A stretch of DNA of 64,000 nt, taken from the NCBI RefSeq assembly GCF_900142325.1, contig NZ_FRAM01000001.1:868001-932000 (forward strand), written 5' to 3'. Position numbers and translations under genes: made by a program. The stretch comes from Epilithonimonas mollis (lineage in GTDB: Bacteria > Bacteroidota > Bacteroidia > Flavobacteriales > Weeksellaceae). Below, piece by piece: positions 9,066 through 19,907 of this stretch (position 1 is the stretch's first letter; each line of letters opens with the position of its first letter). Under the pieces are notes generated by a model that was given only the letters and a program-made list of their open reading frames with translations, was not told the origin of the DNA and did no database searches.

Positions 9066-9087
9066 AAAAAAAATATTCAATTTTTTA

Positions 9088-9537
9088 TTAAATTCTTTTG
9101 TGGTCCGCTTTCCAGTTTTTGATATTCTTTTTGATTTGAGTTGATGACCAGTCATTTTGTGCCGTTTCGTGCATCAATTCCATCAAATCTTCATCTTCCG
9201 CAAATCTCAATGCGAAGATCTGGGAATCGGAAAAATGATACGTTGAATTCTCTAACCGATTGCCTGTTAATGTAAAATACCTGAATTTAAATTCATTAAT
9301 AATCAATCTGTCCTGAAGTCCTAAAGCATAATGTTGACGAAGCATAAATGATAAGAGAATTACAGAAATAACAATTAACGAAATGGCCAGCCAAATCAAG
9401 CTAAGGTTTCTGTAACCGACTGCATTATCCCAAAATTCAAACAGAGATAAAGCCAATAAAATCAGCATTATCGGGTAAAACATAAAATGATGAAGCGGAT
9501 AATACTTTCTGTGATTTTTATAATTTTGAGTACTCAT
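9088..9537 (-). CDS. Two-helix membrane protein, DUF6526-like
   Basis: A 149-residue inner-membrane protein with two transmembrane helices, roughly residues 18-35 and 44-66, and a soluble C-terminal domain of about 80 residues. The sequence (an N-terminal QNYKNHRKYYPLHHF, two helices, then LGLQDRLIINEFKFR) resembles the family I know as DUF6526. The function is not known. Its ATG follows the stop of the upstream lipoprotein gene with no spacer (TAAATG), so translational coupling is likely and the two may work together at the envelope. Confidence 0.75.
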   Translation of the reverse strand: MSTQNYKNHRKYYPLHHFMFYPIMLILLALSLFEFWDNAVGYRNLSLIWLAISLIVISVILLSFMLRQHYALGLQDRLIINEFKFRYFTLTGNRLENSTYHFSDSQIFALRFAEDEDLMELMHETAQNDWSSTQIKKNIKNWKADHKRI

Positions 9538-10335
9538 TTATTTGATATTATATCTTTGGATGAACTCTGGTTTCAATTGGTCTTTGATATCTTTGAAATT
9601 TAAAGTGAAGTAAACAACACCAGCTGCATAAGCTGTGATTTCGTATTGATTGTATACAAATGTAATTTTCTGATTATCAAAGTAAAAATTATTATTCAGT
9701 GCAATTTTATCCACAATCATCATATCTTTCTGATCTTTCTTCACGAAATTATTCTTCAGGATTTTATCCCAGTTGGCATCCTTCGGATTTTTGAAAATAT
9801 CATTCTGAGAAATCACTTTATTATTTTTCAGATCAAAGGTTTTATAATTTTCAAAATAATAACCATGTGCGCCGCCTGTGTAACCGCTTCCGGAATATTT
9901 CAGGGTGAGAATGTCGCCTGTATGCGAAACAACCTTCATATCAAACACCTCATCCCAAGTTTGTTTGGACTCCGGCGACCATTCCTTCGAGCTGTTTTTG
10001 GTATCATCGAAACTCTTCCTCATATCTTTTTCAAGCTCAGACTTCAACGTATTTGCGTCGTAAGAATTGGCTTTGATATTGGTTTTACTGTAGATACTGT
10101 CTAGTAAAGTTTTATTCTGAACGGACGGAAAAATAAGCAGTTGTTTATTGAAGGAAGCCGTAAGATTTTTATTAATTACAAGAGAATCCTGAACACGGAT
10201 GGAATCGATAACGAATTCTTTCTTCACATCCAGGCTGTCGGATTTATTAACATTGATGTTGATTTCCTTATTTTCAGTTTTGGAGCAGGAAGCCAGGAAA
10301 AATCCGGCTGACAGAATAGCGAATAGTTTTTTCAT
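9538..10335 (-). CDS. Lipoprotein with RsiV/DUF3298-like domain
   Basis: A 265-residue lipoprotein. I chose the ATG at 10335 because it gives a clean signal peptide, with lipobox LASC and acylated Cys17. The longer frame from 10362 would put nine extra residues before the signal. The C-terminal part (about 110-255), with GYTGGAHGYYFENYKTFDL and LNNNFYFDNQKITFVYNQYEI, resembles the DUF3298/RsiV beta-rich fold; GGAHG is a hallmark of that family. RsiV-type domains bind lysozyme in some Gram-positives, but that role should not be assumed here. It is directly joined to the DUF6526-like gene. Confidence 0.8.
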   Translation of the reverse strand: MKKLFAILSAGFFLASCSKTENKEININVNKSDSLDVKKEFVIDSIRVQDSLVINKNLTASFNKQLLIFPSVQNKTLLDSIYSKTNIKANSYDANTLKSELEKDMRKSFDDTKNSSKEWSPESKQTWDEVFDMKVVSHTGDILTLKYSGSGYTGGAHGYYFENYKTFDLKNNKVISQNDIFKNPKDANWDKILKNNFVKKDQKDMMIVDKIALNNNFYFDNQKITFVYNQYEITAYAAGVVYFTLNFKDIKDQLKPEFIQRYNIK

Positions 10336-10371
10336 AAAATATATTTTAAAATGGTAAAACAATACGATAAC

Positions 10372-10398
10372 AAAAAACCTTCCAAAATAGGAAGGTTT
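10372..10398 (-). terminator. Rho-independent terminator after gyrB
   Basis: AAACCTTCC (10375-10383) pairs with GGAAGGTTT (10390-10398), a perfect 9-bp stem with a 6-nt loop. On the minus strand the stem runs into a T-tract. Confidence 0.88.
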
Positions 10399-10414
10399 GA
10401 TTTATGAAATTTGA

Positions 10415-12361
<1,947 letters not shown>

Positions 12362-12512
12362 TCAAGATATAAAATTCAAGTTTTCAAATAGTTAGACTTG
12401 AAAAACATCTTTGTTTTTTGAATATTATTTTTATTAAAATGCTTACAAATATGGTGATTTTTTTCGAGATATGAAAGGTTTAAAATGACTGAGTTTTCAA
12501 CAGGAATGCAAA

Positions 12513-12541
12513 CAAAAAAGTGAACTGTAAAAAGTTCACTT
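12513..12541 (-). terminator. Rho-independent terminator after secreted unknown
   Basis: AAGTGAACT (12519-12527) pairs with AGTTCACTT (12533-12541), a perfect 9-bp stem with a 5-nt loop, followed on the minus strand by a T-tract. It is 4 nt after the stop of the gene ending at 12546. Confidence 0.85.
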
Positions 12542-12545
12542 CAAA

Positions 12546-13718
12546 TTATTTTTTAATCGTTTTGATGGGATTTTTCAAATTTCTTTTTATATCAAAATCA
12601 TTATACAGATAATCTACCGATACGGAAATATTTTCTTTTGTTAAAATCAAAGTAATGTCTTTCAGGTTTTTCTGAGGTACCGAAAGTTCTGAAACTTTGT
12701 TTTTCCCCAACAAGACATCATCAAATCTACTTACAAATCTGAAATCGCTGGATAAAGTCCCGGAATAAGGAATGATTTTAATATAAAATGTGTATTTATT
12801 TTTAATAATGTCATATTCCAATTGGTGCTGAACTTCTCTCACCTTAAAATTTACATTGCTCTTATCATTCATTTTTGTTTTGTAAAACAGGTTATTTGGT
12901 AAAAACAAAGAAACATTCTGATCAGTAAACTCATAGCTGCCTTTTGGCATAAAATAGTTATTAACAATACCATCCAGCGAACTACCATTCAAGCCTTTAT
13001 AATAATTGGCAATATTATCATAAACCGTTTTGATGTCTGCTTCATTATTTGGATCAATATAGGTATAAAATGCCAGAACATTGGCATCATCCGATTTAAA
13101 ATGTTTATTCATCGCTGACAAAAGATCTTTGAGAGTTTTGGAACCATCATCAGCAAAACTTGCCGGAAAATCTGATTTGTACATGGCATTAACATCCAGA
13201 ATAAACTGCTTCGTATTAGAAACATTATCCGTTTTCGGCTTTGGATAGATATTTATAAAATGTGCTAAGGATTGCTCTTTGGTAATATTCAAAAACCGTC
13301 TGATATTGAGAAAAAAATCTAATTTTTTTGACGGACCAAAGTCTCCCAATTCAAATCCAAATCTTCTTGCTTTCCATGTGTCAGTCGCTAATACATTGGT
13401 AACAGCATAATCCGATTTTGGGTCTTTTGATACTTTAAAAACAAAACCGGTATCCACAAGATCCAGACTCATCTCGTTCTTTGTAACCAATCCCAACGAA
13501 TTGAATGAACTATCATCACCGCCCGAATGCTGCAAATCCTTCATGAAAAAATTTTCAACATTCTTCTGTCCCCATTCTATAAAATAATTAAAATCTTCTT
13601 TTGGCAAAGCTTTATAAGAACCTTTTTCCATAAAAATACTTCGCAAACCGGGGAAATATCTTTGAGCAGAAAGTAATATATTAGAAAATAAAGAAATTAT
13701 TAATAGAATTCTTTTCAT
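12546..13718 (-). CDS. Secreted protein of unknown function
   Basis: A 390-residue exported protein with a signal peptide (MKRILLIISLF..., cleavage near LLSAQ at about residue 19). I recognise no domain. The mature protein is mixed alpha/beta, with a Lys/Asp-rich middle and a beta-rich C-terminal third. It has few cysteines and no repeat or catalytic motif that I can point to. It lies alone between lysS and gyrB with its own terminator. A periplasmic or outer-membrane-associated location is the only safe inference. Confidence 0.72.
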   Translation of the reverse strand: MKRILLIISLFSNILLSAQRYFPGLRSIFMEKGSYKALPKEDFNYFIEWGQKNVENFFMKDLQHSGGDDSSFNSLGLVTKNEMSLDLVDTGFVFKVSKDPKSDYAVTNVLATDTWKARRFGFELGDFGPSKKLDFFLNIRRFLNITKEQSLAHFINIYPKPKTDNVSNTKQFILDVNAMYKSDFPASFADDGSKTLKDLLSAMNKHFKSDDANVLAFYTYIDPNNEADIKTVYDNIANYYKGLNGSSLDGIVNNYFMPKGSYEFTDQNVSLFLPNNLFYKTKMNDKSNVNFKVREVQHQLEYDIIKNKYTFYIKIIPYSGTLSSDFRFVSRFDDVLLGKNKVSELSVPQKNLKDITLILTKENISVSVDYLYNDFDIKRNLKNPIKTIKK

Positions 13719-13741
13719 GATTATTTTTTTCTAAAATTAAA

Positions 13742-13771
13742 GAAAAAAAAGCGAACTATGAAGCCCGCTTT
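13742..13771 (-). terminator. Probable terminator after lysS
   Basis: On the minus strand AAAGCG and CGCTTT form a short stem with a 12-nt loop, followed by a run of T. It sits about 20 nt after the lysS stop. The stem is short, so this is less certain than the neighbouring terminators. Confidence 0.6.
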
Positions 13772-13791
13772 GATTTATATTTAAATGTTAT

Positions 13792-15492
13792 TTAAACCAG
13801 TTTCACCCACAAAACCTCATCAATTTTCTCCACTTTCACCAAATTATTTTTAGTTAGAGTTTTGGATGCCTTATCCCATTTTTTACCGGAAAGCTGGGAA
13901 CGGGTTTTTACCTCGTTCAGTTCCATTGCTTCTTCTTGAGAATTGAGAATTTCAAGAATCACTTTTTCATCTTCACCTAATTCAACGGTTGGCGCTTTTT
14001 TCTCAGGTCTCATTTGAGGAAAGAAAAGCACTTCCTGAATGGATGGATTGTTAGTTAAAAACATAATTAACCTATCCATCCCGATTCCTAAACCGGAAGT
14101 TGGCGGCATTCCGTATTCCAAAGCTCTAAGGAAATCTTCGTCAATGAATCCAGTTGCTTCATCATCCCCTTTTTCGGACAATAATAACTGATGCTCAAAA
14201 CGTTGTCTTTGGTCAATCGGGTCATTCAGTTCCGAATAAGCATTCGCAATTTCTTTCCCACAAACCATCAATTCGAAACGCTCTGTCAAACCTTCCTGAG
14301 TTCTGTGTTTTTTAGTTAGCGGCGACATCTCAACAGGATAATCTGTGATGAAAGTCGGCTGAATGAAATTACCTTCGCATTTCTCTCCGAAAATCTCATC
14401 AATCAATTTTCCTTTACCCATTGTTTCATCCACTTCAATTCCGATAGACTTTGCAAAGTCGAATAATTCCTGCTCTGATTTTCCGGTGATGTCGAAACCT
14501 GTATATTTAAGAATCGCTTCTGTCATAGAAACTCTTGGATACGGTGCTTTCCAGCTGATTGTGTGTTCTCCGAAAGTTGATTCAGCAGAACCGTTAACCG
14601 AAGTCGCACAGAATTCCAGCAATTTTTCTGTGAAGTCCATCATCCAGTTATAATCTTTGTAAGCTACATAGATTTCCATCGCCGTAAATTCCGGATTATG
14701 CGTTCTGTCCATTCCTTCATTTCTGAAGTTTTTCGAGAATTCATAAACACCGTCAAATCCGCCAACAATTAATCTTTTCAGATACAATTCATTCGCAATT
14801 CTCATATACAAAGGAATATCCAAAGCGTTGTGATGTGTGATGAAAGGCCTGGCCGCTGCACCACCAGGAATGGCCTGCAAAATTGGTGTTTCAACTTCAA
14901 AATAACCGGCATCGTTAAAGAACGTTCTCATTGCATTGAACAATTTTGTTCTTTTAACGAAGATTTCCTTCACATGAGGATTCACTACCAAATCTGCGTA
15001 ACGCTGTCTGTAACGCAATTCCGCATCTGTGAAACCGTCATAAACATTCCCTTCCGCATCTACTTTTGGAAGCGGAAGCGGACGAAGAGATTTTGTCAGC
15101 AAAGTGAAATTTTTCACCATTACCGTCATCTCTCCAACCTGAGTTTTGAACAATTCTCCTTCGATTCCGATGATATCACCGATGTCTAAAAGATGCTTGT
15201 AAACCTCGTTGTATAAAGTTTTGTCTTCACCAGTACAAATCTCGTCACGGTTAAAATAAACCTGAATTCTGCCTTCAGAATCCTGCAATTCTGCAAAACT
15301 CGCCTTCCCCTGAATTCTTCTGGACATCAAACGTCCGGCAATCACAACCTTCTTACCTTCTTCGAAATCCTGTTTTATAGATTTTGTGGAATCGGTGATT
15401 TTGTATTCAGCGGCTGGGAATGCATCGATTCCCAAGTCGGTCAGTTTCTGCAATTTTTCGCGACGGATAATTTCCTGTTCTGATAATGACAT
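13792..15492 (-). CDS. lysS: Lysyl-tRNA synthetase, class II
   Basis: Charges tRNA-Lys. The N-terminal OB-fold anticodon-binding domain (about 55-140) has VVIAGRLMSRR. The catalytic domain carries motif 2 (FRNEGMDRTHNPEFTAMEIY) and motif 3 (GLGIGMDRLIMFL). At 566 residues it is about 65 longer than E. coli LysS. The extra C-terminal segment, after FFPQMRPEKK, looks like a small helix-turn-helix-like domain (LNEVKTRSQLSGKKWDKA...). I have the impression that such tails occur in Flavobacteriia. A -7 box lies 23 nt upstream. Confidence 0.97.
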   Translation of the reverse strand: MSLSEQEIIRREKLQKLTDLGIDAFPAAEYKITDSTKSIKQDFEEGKKVVIAGRLMSRRIQGKASFAELQDSEGRIQVYFNRDEICTGEDKTLYNEVYKHLLDIGDIIGIEGELFKTQVGEMTVMVKNFTLLTKSLRPLPLPKVDAEGNVYDGFTDAELRYRQRYADLVVNPHVKEIFVKRTKLFNAMRTFFNDAGYFEVETPILQAIPGGAAARPFITHHNALDIPLYMRIANELYLKRLIVGGFDGVYEFSKNFRNEGMDRTHNPEFTAMEIYVAYKDYNWMMDFTEKLLEFCATSVNGSAESTFGEHTISWKAPYPRVSMTEAILKYTGFDITGKSEQELFDFAKSIGIEVDETMGKGKLIDEIFGEKCEGNFIQPTFITDYPVEMSPLTKKHRTQEGLTERFELMVCGKEIANAYSELNDPIDQRQRFEHQLLLSEKGDDEATGFIDEDFLRALEYGMPPTSGLGIGMDRLIMFLTNNPSIQEVLFFPQMRPEKKAPTVELGEDEKVILEILNSQEEAMELNEVKTRSQLSGKKWDKASKTLTKNNLVKVEKIDEVLWVKLV

Positions 15493-15515
15493 TTTAATTC
15501 AATTTTTTCGAACTG

Positions 15516-15523
15516 CAAAAATA
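15516..15523 (-). promoter_or_regulatory. -7 promoter box for lysS
   Basis: Minus-strand TATTTTTG followed by CAG; exact TAnnTTTG match, 23 nt before the lysS ATG. No clear -33 element. Confidence 0.6.
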
Positions 15524-15561
15524 GTGATTTTTAAATGGTTGAGGAAGTTAATTTTTGATTA

Positions 15562-15670
15562 ACCACAAAAGGCACAAAAGAAGATTTTCTGGATGGATTT
15601 AAATGCAAAGAGTGCAAAGTTTTTTTTTATAATTATTGAAGATATTTTCGGGATTGCAAAGGCGTAAAAC
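15562..15670. repeat. Degenerate GCAAAG-type intergenic repeat tract
   Basis: Three related units occur in the gap between lysS and the DUF2314 gene: ACCACAAAAGGCACAAAAG (15562-15580), ATGCAAAGAGTGCAAAG (15603-15619) and TTGCAAAGGCGTAAAAC (15654-15670). All follow the pattern (G/A)CAAA(G/A)-(A/G)-(G/C)-(C/T/G)-nnAAA. Tracts of this sort are familiar from intergenic DNA of Flavobacteriia; their role is unknown. Confidence 0.5.
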
Positions 15671-15689
15671 TTATTAGAAATTAGAAACA

Positions 15690-16121
15690 TTAATCAATTG
15701 AAAAAATGAACTCTCTATCAAATTTTTCTTTTTCTAATTCGGACATTTTATTACGTAAAACTCTAATTGTAAAACCTCCAACTAACTTTCCGTTTTTAGA
15801 AAACATCCAATCAGAAATTTTTTCTTTTTCGATTTTAACTTTCTCGTTTAATTTTATGTTAATTTCTGAATTGGGTAGATTATCAATAATCCCAAAATAA
15901 TCTTCGTCTGACTTTACAATATTAACAGCCCAAATATGCTCCGATTTATCATTAATATCATAACGAATCTTCAAAGCAAAGTTTTGATTTTCTGAAAATT
16001 TTAAAGCTTCATCAAAATCTACTAATGTTTTATTTGCCAATTCAATAGCAGAACTCATTTCATTATCATCTTCACTTAACGAAAATACCACAGGTTCGTC
16101 TCCTCTGTTTATTCTATCCAT
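15690..16121 (-). CDS. DUF2314-like cytoplasmic protein
   Basis: A 143-residue soluble protein. The segment DYFGIIDNLPNSEINIKLNE, then KISDWMFSKNGKLVGGFTIRVL, matches the DUF2314 pattern (a short beta-rich domain of unknown function, often found as a stand-alone protein). I start it at the ATG at 16121 (MDRINRGDEPVV) rather than the TTG at 16151, which would overlap rlmF by 10 nt. The ATG lies 20 nt downstream of the rlmF stop. Probably co-transcribed with rlmF. Function unknown. Confidence 0.78.
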   Translation of the reverse strand: MDRINRGDEPVVFSLSEDDNEMSSAIELANKTLVDFDEALKFSENQNFALKIRYDINDKSEHIWAVNIVKSDEDYFGIIDNLPNSEINIKLNEKVKIEKEKISDWMFSKNGKLVGGFTIRVLRNKMSELEKEKFDREFIFSID

Positions 16122-16141
16122 TTTTAAGTCAATATTTAATT

Positions 16142-17065
16142 CTAAAACCAATCTTTCCTATTTTCTTTCGGAATGAATGTCCAAGCCAGAATACGGCTTA
16201 TTTTCTGACCTTGCGCCATATCAATAATTTTGAATTCGGCAACCTTATGGTTTTTCAAAAGTGTTGTGATCTGATGCAGATTGTCTTTTTTGGAAACCAA
16301 ACTTGTGAACCAAAGAACCTGCGAAGAAAACCCAATGCTTTCATTAATCATTTTTTTGATGAAAGCCATTTCGCCACCTTCACACCATAATTCAGATTGC
16401 TGTCCGCTGAAATTAAGATTTGGTTTCTGAGTTTTTGTTTTCCTGAGATTGTTATTTTTTCTTCGATTACCTTGCAATGCAGATTCTTCGGAATCGTGGA
16501 ATGGCGGATTGCACATTGAAAACGTAAATTTTTCTTCTTTTGAAATGATGTTTTTAAAAATATGCTCCGATGCTGGCTGGTATTTTAATCGAATTGCCGA
16601 TGATAATTTTGAATTTTGATTCAGAATATTCTGGGCATTTTCCAGAGAATTTTGATTAACATCAGTTCCCAGCATTTCCCAACCGTAAGAAAAATTGGCA
16701 ATTAACGGATAAACAAGATTAGCTCCCGTTCCAATATCCAAACCTTTGACCGAATTTCCAGTCGGGATTTCGCCTTTTTCTTCCGATAATAGATCTGCCA
16801 AATAATGAACATAATCTGCACGTCCAGGAATTGGCGGACAGAGATTGCCTTCCGGAATATCCCAATCATTGACATTATAATACTTCAGAAGCAAAGCTTT
16901 GTTAAGCAATCTTACCGCTTTCGGGATGCTGAAATTAATGGTCAGCGTATCGTAATCATTTTTGAAAACGTAATGTTTCAACTCCGGAACAGCAGCAATT
17001 AACAATTCGAAATCATAGGAATTGCGATGAAGATTTCTCGGATGCAGACTGGATTTTTCGGTCAT
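16142..17065 (-). CDS. rlmF: 23S rRNA (adenine(1618)-N(6))-methyltransferase
   Basis: Methylates N6 of A1618 in 23S rRNA. The 307-residue length fits. The SAM-binding motif I is KGLDIGTGANLVYP (Gly-rich loop at about 108-115). The catalytic NPPF tetrad of N6-adenine methyltransferases is in FSMCNPPFHDSEESA (186-189). The start ATG overlaps the stop of the upstream glucanase gene by one base (TAATG), which usually means translational coupling, although the two products act in different compartments. Confidence 0.93.
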   Translation of the reverse strand: MTEKSSLHPRNLHRNSYDFELLIAAVPELKHYVFKNDYDTLTINFSIPKAVRLLNKALLLKYYNVNDWDIPEGNLCPPIPGRADYVHYLADLLSEEKGEIPTGNSVKGLDIGTGANLVYPLIANFSYGWEMLGTDVNQNSLENAQNILNQNSKLSSAIRLKYQPASEHIFKNIISKEEKFTFSMCNPPFHDSEESALQGNRRKNNNLRKTKTQKPNLNFSGQQSELWCEGGEMAFIKKMINESIGFSSQVLWFTSLVSKKDNLHQITTLLKNHKVAEFKIIDMAQGQKISRILAWTFIPKENRKDWF

Positions 17066-19203
17066 TACTTTTCTTTCTCTAACTTTTGGATGCCGGCTTT
17101 TACATCAGGATGACTCATAAAAAGATTCCAGATCAAACCTGTTCTTTGATTTTCCATCATTACAGTCATTGGAGCCTGATTCAGTCCCATAAAAATCGGT
17201 GAACACCAGTTATTATTCAAATCAAATGAATCCCGGAAACCATATTCTCCCCAAAGAAAATCGCCGTAATTGAGATAGAAATTTTTTAAAACTGCCATTG
17301 ATTCGGTTGGTGTATAAGGGAAAGATGCAATTGCTCCTGTTGGTGTCAGTTTTCCTGTGTCTTCTCTTTCTACAGGCTCATCCGGATTGTAGCCATTCGG
17401 TCCGTCGGAAGCTGTCAAACCCCAACCGTCTTTGCCATAACCTTTTTGTTTTTTCGGATTTTCCACACAATACAGATAGTTGATCTTGGCTATATTCTGA
17501 TTATTTTTAAAATAGTTGGTATATCTGTCCGTCAAGCCGTGCGGATCATAACCCATAAAGGAATAATGGGCGAAAAACAACGGACCGCCTTTGTTGACGC
17601 CTACATCCAATTTGATTCCGTAATAGGTATTACCGTTTTTATAAAATGCACCTTCATCGGATTTTCCCCAGTCTATCCTATAGTCCTGCGCAATTTTATC
17701 CTGACTCGCCCATCCGGAATAATACATACTCGCCGGAACAGAATGCGTTGGCGAAGCAATGGCCATCAGGTAAGTTACCATCGTCTCGTTCCAGCCAATT
17801 AATCTGTGATTGATAGTCCAGGCCTGATCAGGCGACCAGTGCCAGTAGAGATATTTGCTGTCGGGAGTTTGTCTGAACCAATCCCACTCTATTCCTTTCC
17901 AGAACCTGTCAATTTTTTGCCTGATGCTTTTCTCTTCTGCATTATCTCTGTTGAAATATTGATGCGCTGCCAATAATCCCTGAACGAAAAATGATGTTTC
18001 CACTAAGTCTGCCCCGTTATCTCTTTTCCCGAAAAAGGGTTCGGTTTTTCCGGTTTTCCCATCGATGAAATGGGCAACAGCACCGTGGTATTTATCGGTT
18101 TTCTCTATGAAATTGACAATTTTGGTAAATCGTTCCACCATTTCTTTTCTTGAAACAAATCCTCTTTCAGTGCCTGTAATCAAAGCCATTACTCCAAACC
18201 CTGAAGCACCTGTTGCAATCATATTTTGCCTTCCGTTTGTGTTCTCTTTCGAAAGTCCGCTTGCTGTTTCCGCTCCGTCCCAATAGTAATTAAAAGAAGC
18301 TTCCTGAACCATGGTCATCAATTCTTCATCCGACATATATCTGGTTTCAGCAGAAACGATTTCAGACAATTTTGATTCATTGAAAAGTTTGTCCAGGAAA
18401 CTGATTTTATAAGAATATTTCTTTCCAGTTTCGTTGGTGAAATCTGCAAATCTGTCGATATAAGCATCTTGGATTCCCGCCGGTTTGAAATCTTTTCCAT
18501 TGTCGGAACGGTAGATTTTCACATATCTGATATTGTTATCTGTGATTGGATTCCATTTCAGATCGATGTGTTTCATATAACCTTTGGCAAAGAAAATTTT
18601 TGGTGTTTGATTAATGGTTTTCTTTTCTTTTGAATCTATGAAGGCAATATCGTCCAACCAAATTTTATTACTGGAATCAGAATTTTCCGGTTGGGAAAAC
18701 ACAATAGCCTTGACTGATTTCGGATTATCTTTAACCGAGGCATCCAAACCTGAAATATCAATCAGAACATTTTCCCATTGATTCTTTTTCGTCAACTTAA
18801 GAGTTACCGATTTTGAAAAAACCCCGTCTGTTTTTTGAAGTTTTACAATTGGTAGAATATTAGAATCATTCTTTTCAGATTTAATCCAAAAACTCAGAAA
18901 ATTGGATTTAGTAAAGAAATCTTTCCCTCTTACATCTTCATATTCTATCGATGCTTCCCATTTTCCGTCTTTGGCATTTTTGTAATCCAACACAAGGGAA
19001 TTTCCGGGAGAATGAAATTCATTTTTATCAACCAATAACTTATTATTTTGATTTTTCACGGAAGCTTTCCCTGATGATGTCACATTTCCGTAGAAGAAAT
19101 TATCCTTCATCAAACTGTTTGTAAAAAAAGTATAATCGTATTGATATTCCTGAGCGAAAACAGAAGCCGAGGCAAACAGGAGCGATTTTAAAAGTAATTT
19201 CAT
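17065..19203 (-). CDS. Secreted GH144-like glucanase (Glycoamylase domain)
   Basis: A 712-residue exported protein (signal peptide ending near SVFAQ, residue 18). The order appears to be: a beta-sandwich, CBM-like domain (about 30-190), a fibronectin-III-like segment (about 200-285), then an (alpha/alpha)6 catalytic domain with ATGASGFGVMALITGTERGF, NGADLVETSFFVQGLLA, YWHWSPDQAW and SYHPDP-like motifs (about 290-705). The catalytic part belongs to the 'glucoamylase' (Glycoamylase, PF10091) family; characterised GH144 members are endo-beta-1,2-glucanases. True glucoamylase activity is therefore unlikely, and beta-1,2-glucan is the best guess. The family has other, uncharacterised branches, so the substrate is open. 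It overlaps rlmF by one base. Confidence 0.82.
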   Translation of the reverse strand: MKLLLKSLLFASASVFAQEYQYDYTFFTNSLMKDNFFYGNVTSSGKASVKNQNNKLLVDKNEFHSPGNSLVLDYKNAKDGKWEASIEYEDVRGKDFFTKSNFLSFWIKSEKNDSNILPIVKLQKTDGVFSKSVTLKLTKKNQWENVLIDISGLDASVKDNPKSVKAIVFSQPENSDSSNKIWLDDIAFIDSKEKKTINQTPKIFFAKGYMKHIDLKWNPITDNNIRYVKIYRSDNGKDFKPAGIQDAYIDRFADFTNETGKKYSYKISFLDKLFNESKLSEIVSAETRYMSDEELMTMVQEASFNYYWDGAETASGLSKENTNGRQNMIATGASGFGVMALITGTERGFVSRKEMVERFTKIVNFIEKTDKYHGAVAHFIDGKTGKTEPFFGKRDNGADLVETSFFVQGLLAAHQYFNRDNAEEKSIRQKIDRFWKGIEWDWFRQTPDSKYLYWHWSPDQAWTINHRLIGWNETMVTYLMAIASPTHSVPASMYYSGWASQDKIAQDYRIDWGKSDEGAFYKNGNTYYGIKLDVGVNKGGPLFFAHYSFMGYDPHGLTDRYTNYFKNNQNIAKINYLYCVENPKKQKGYGKDGWGLTASDGPNGYNPDEPVEREDTGKLTPTGAIASFPYTPTESMAVLKNFYLNYGDFLWGEYGFRDSFDLNNNWCSPIFMGLNQAPMTVMMENQRTGLIWNLFMSHPDVKAGIQKLEKEK

Positions 19204-19250
19204 AATGATTTATTTTTGAAAAGATAACAAAATTCTCCAACAGGGACAAA

Positions 19251-19277
19251 ACAAAAAAGACAGTTGAAAAACTGTCT
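19251..19277 (-). terminator. Rho-independent terminator after the cytochrome c gene
   Basis: AGACAGTT (19258-19265) pairs with AACTGTCT (19270-19277), a perfect 8-bp stem with a 4-nt loop, then on the minus strand TTTTTTGT. It separates the cytochrome gene from the glucanase gene. Confidence 0.88.
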
Positions 19278-19302
19278 CTAATTCCTATTCAGAATAAAAA
19301 TT

Positions 19303-19683
19303 CTATTTGAGAGATAGTATATATTGTACCATAAATTTTGCATTCTCCTGGCTCATTCCATGGTGAGCCGGCATTGGAACATCACCCCAGATTCCTGCAC
19401 TTCCGTTGATGATTTTATCTGCAAGGACGTTTACATTTTCCGGTGTATTTTCATATTTATCAGCCAATTCTTTGTAAGACGGACCAATTAATTTGTCATT
19501 GATTTTATGACAGCCGAGACAATCTGCCCCTTCGATAAGAGATTTTCCTTCAGCTATCGGGTCAGTAATAACATGGACTTCAGTATCCTGTTCAGTAGCA
19601 ATTACATCTTTATTCCCAGAATTTTCATTTTTGGAACAGGAGAACATCAATACAAAACCAATTAATAGAAATATATTTTTCAT
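19303..19683 (-). CDS. Class I cytochrome c lipoprotein
   Basis: A 126-residue periplasm-facing lipoprotein. The signal peptide has lipobox FSC with acyl-Cys16. The single heme site is CLGCH (Cys55, Cys58, His59), and MPAHHGM provides the distal Met (Met104). The short domain with GPSYKELADKY and a C-terminal AKFMVQYILSL helix is typical of small electron carriers of Bacteroidota. It could pass electrons to a terminal oxidase; no partner genes are nearby. A perfect -7 box is placed 17 nt upstream of the ATG. Confidence 0.93.
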   Translation of the reverse strand: MKNIFLLIGFVLMFSCSKNENSGNKDVIATEQDTEVHVITDPIAEGKSLIEGADCLGCHKINDKLIGPSYKELADKYENTPENVNVLADKIINGSAGIWGDVPMPAHHGMSQENAKFMVQYILSLK

Positions 19684-19700
19684 AATTTACAATTATACAA

Positions 19701-19708
19701 CAAACATA
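19701..19708 (-). promoter_or_regulatory. -7 promoter box for the cytochrome c gene
   Basis: Minus-strand TATGTTTG, an exact TAnnTTTG match, 17 nt upstream of the cytochrome c ATG. Confidence 0.6.
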
Positions 19709-19875
19709 AGAACAGAAATTAAAAATCCAAAATTTCGGGTCACTTTAATAAAAATAATCCGCTTACAAAAAAATATACTATTTTAAAGTATCTATCTTTA
19801 AACTGATAGAGAAAAATGATTTTAAAGCCTTTTTCATCTTATTTTTGATAAAGGGTGTCATCAATTCAGAGCATA

Positions 19876-19891
19876 AATGACGTCCGTCATT
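19876..19891. promoter_or_regulatory. Perfect inverted repeat upstream of dusB (possible operator)
   Basis: AATGACG-TC-CGTCATT is a 16-base element with 7-bp perfect arms. It ends 16 bases before the -7 box of dusB, so it covers the region where a -33 element would sit. The shape (a short palindrome with TGAC/GTCA half-sites) is like a TetR-type operator. No regulator gene lies next to it, so the binding protein, if any, is unknown. Confidence 0.5.
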
Positions 19892-19907
19892 AAACACGCA
19901 AAATCCT

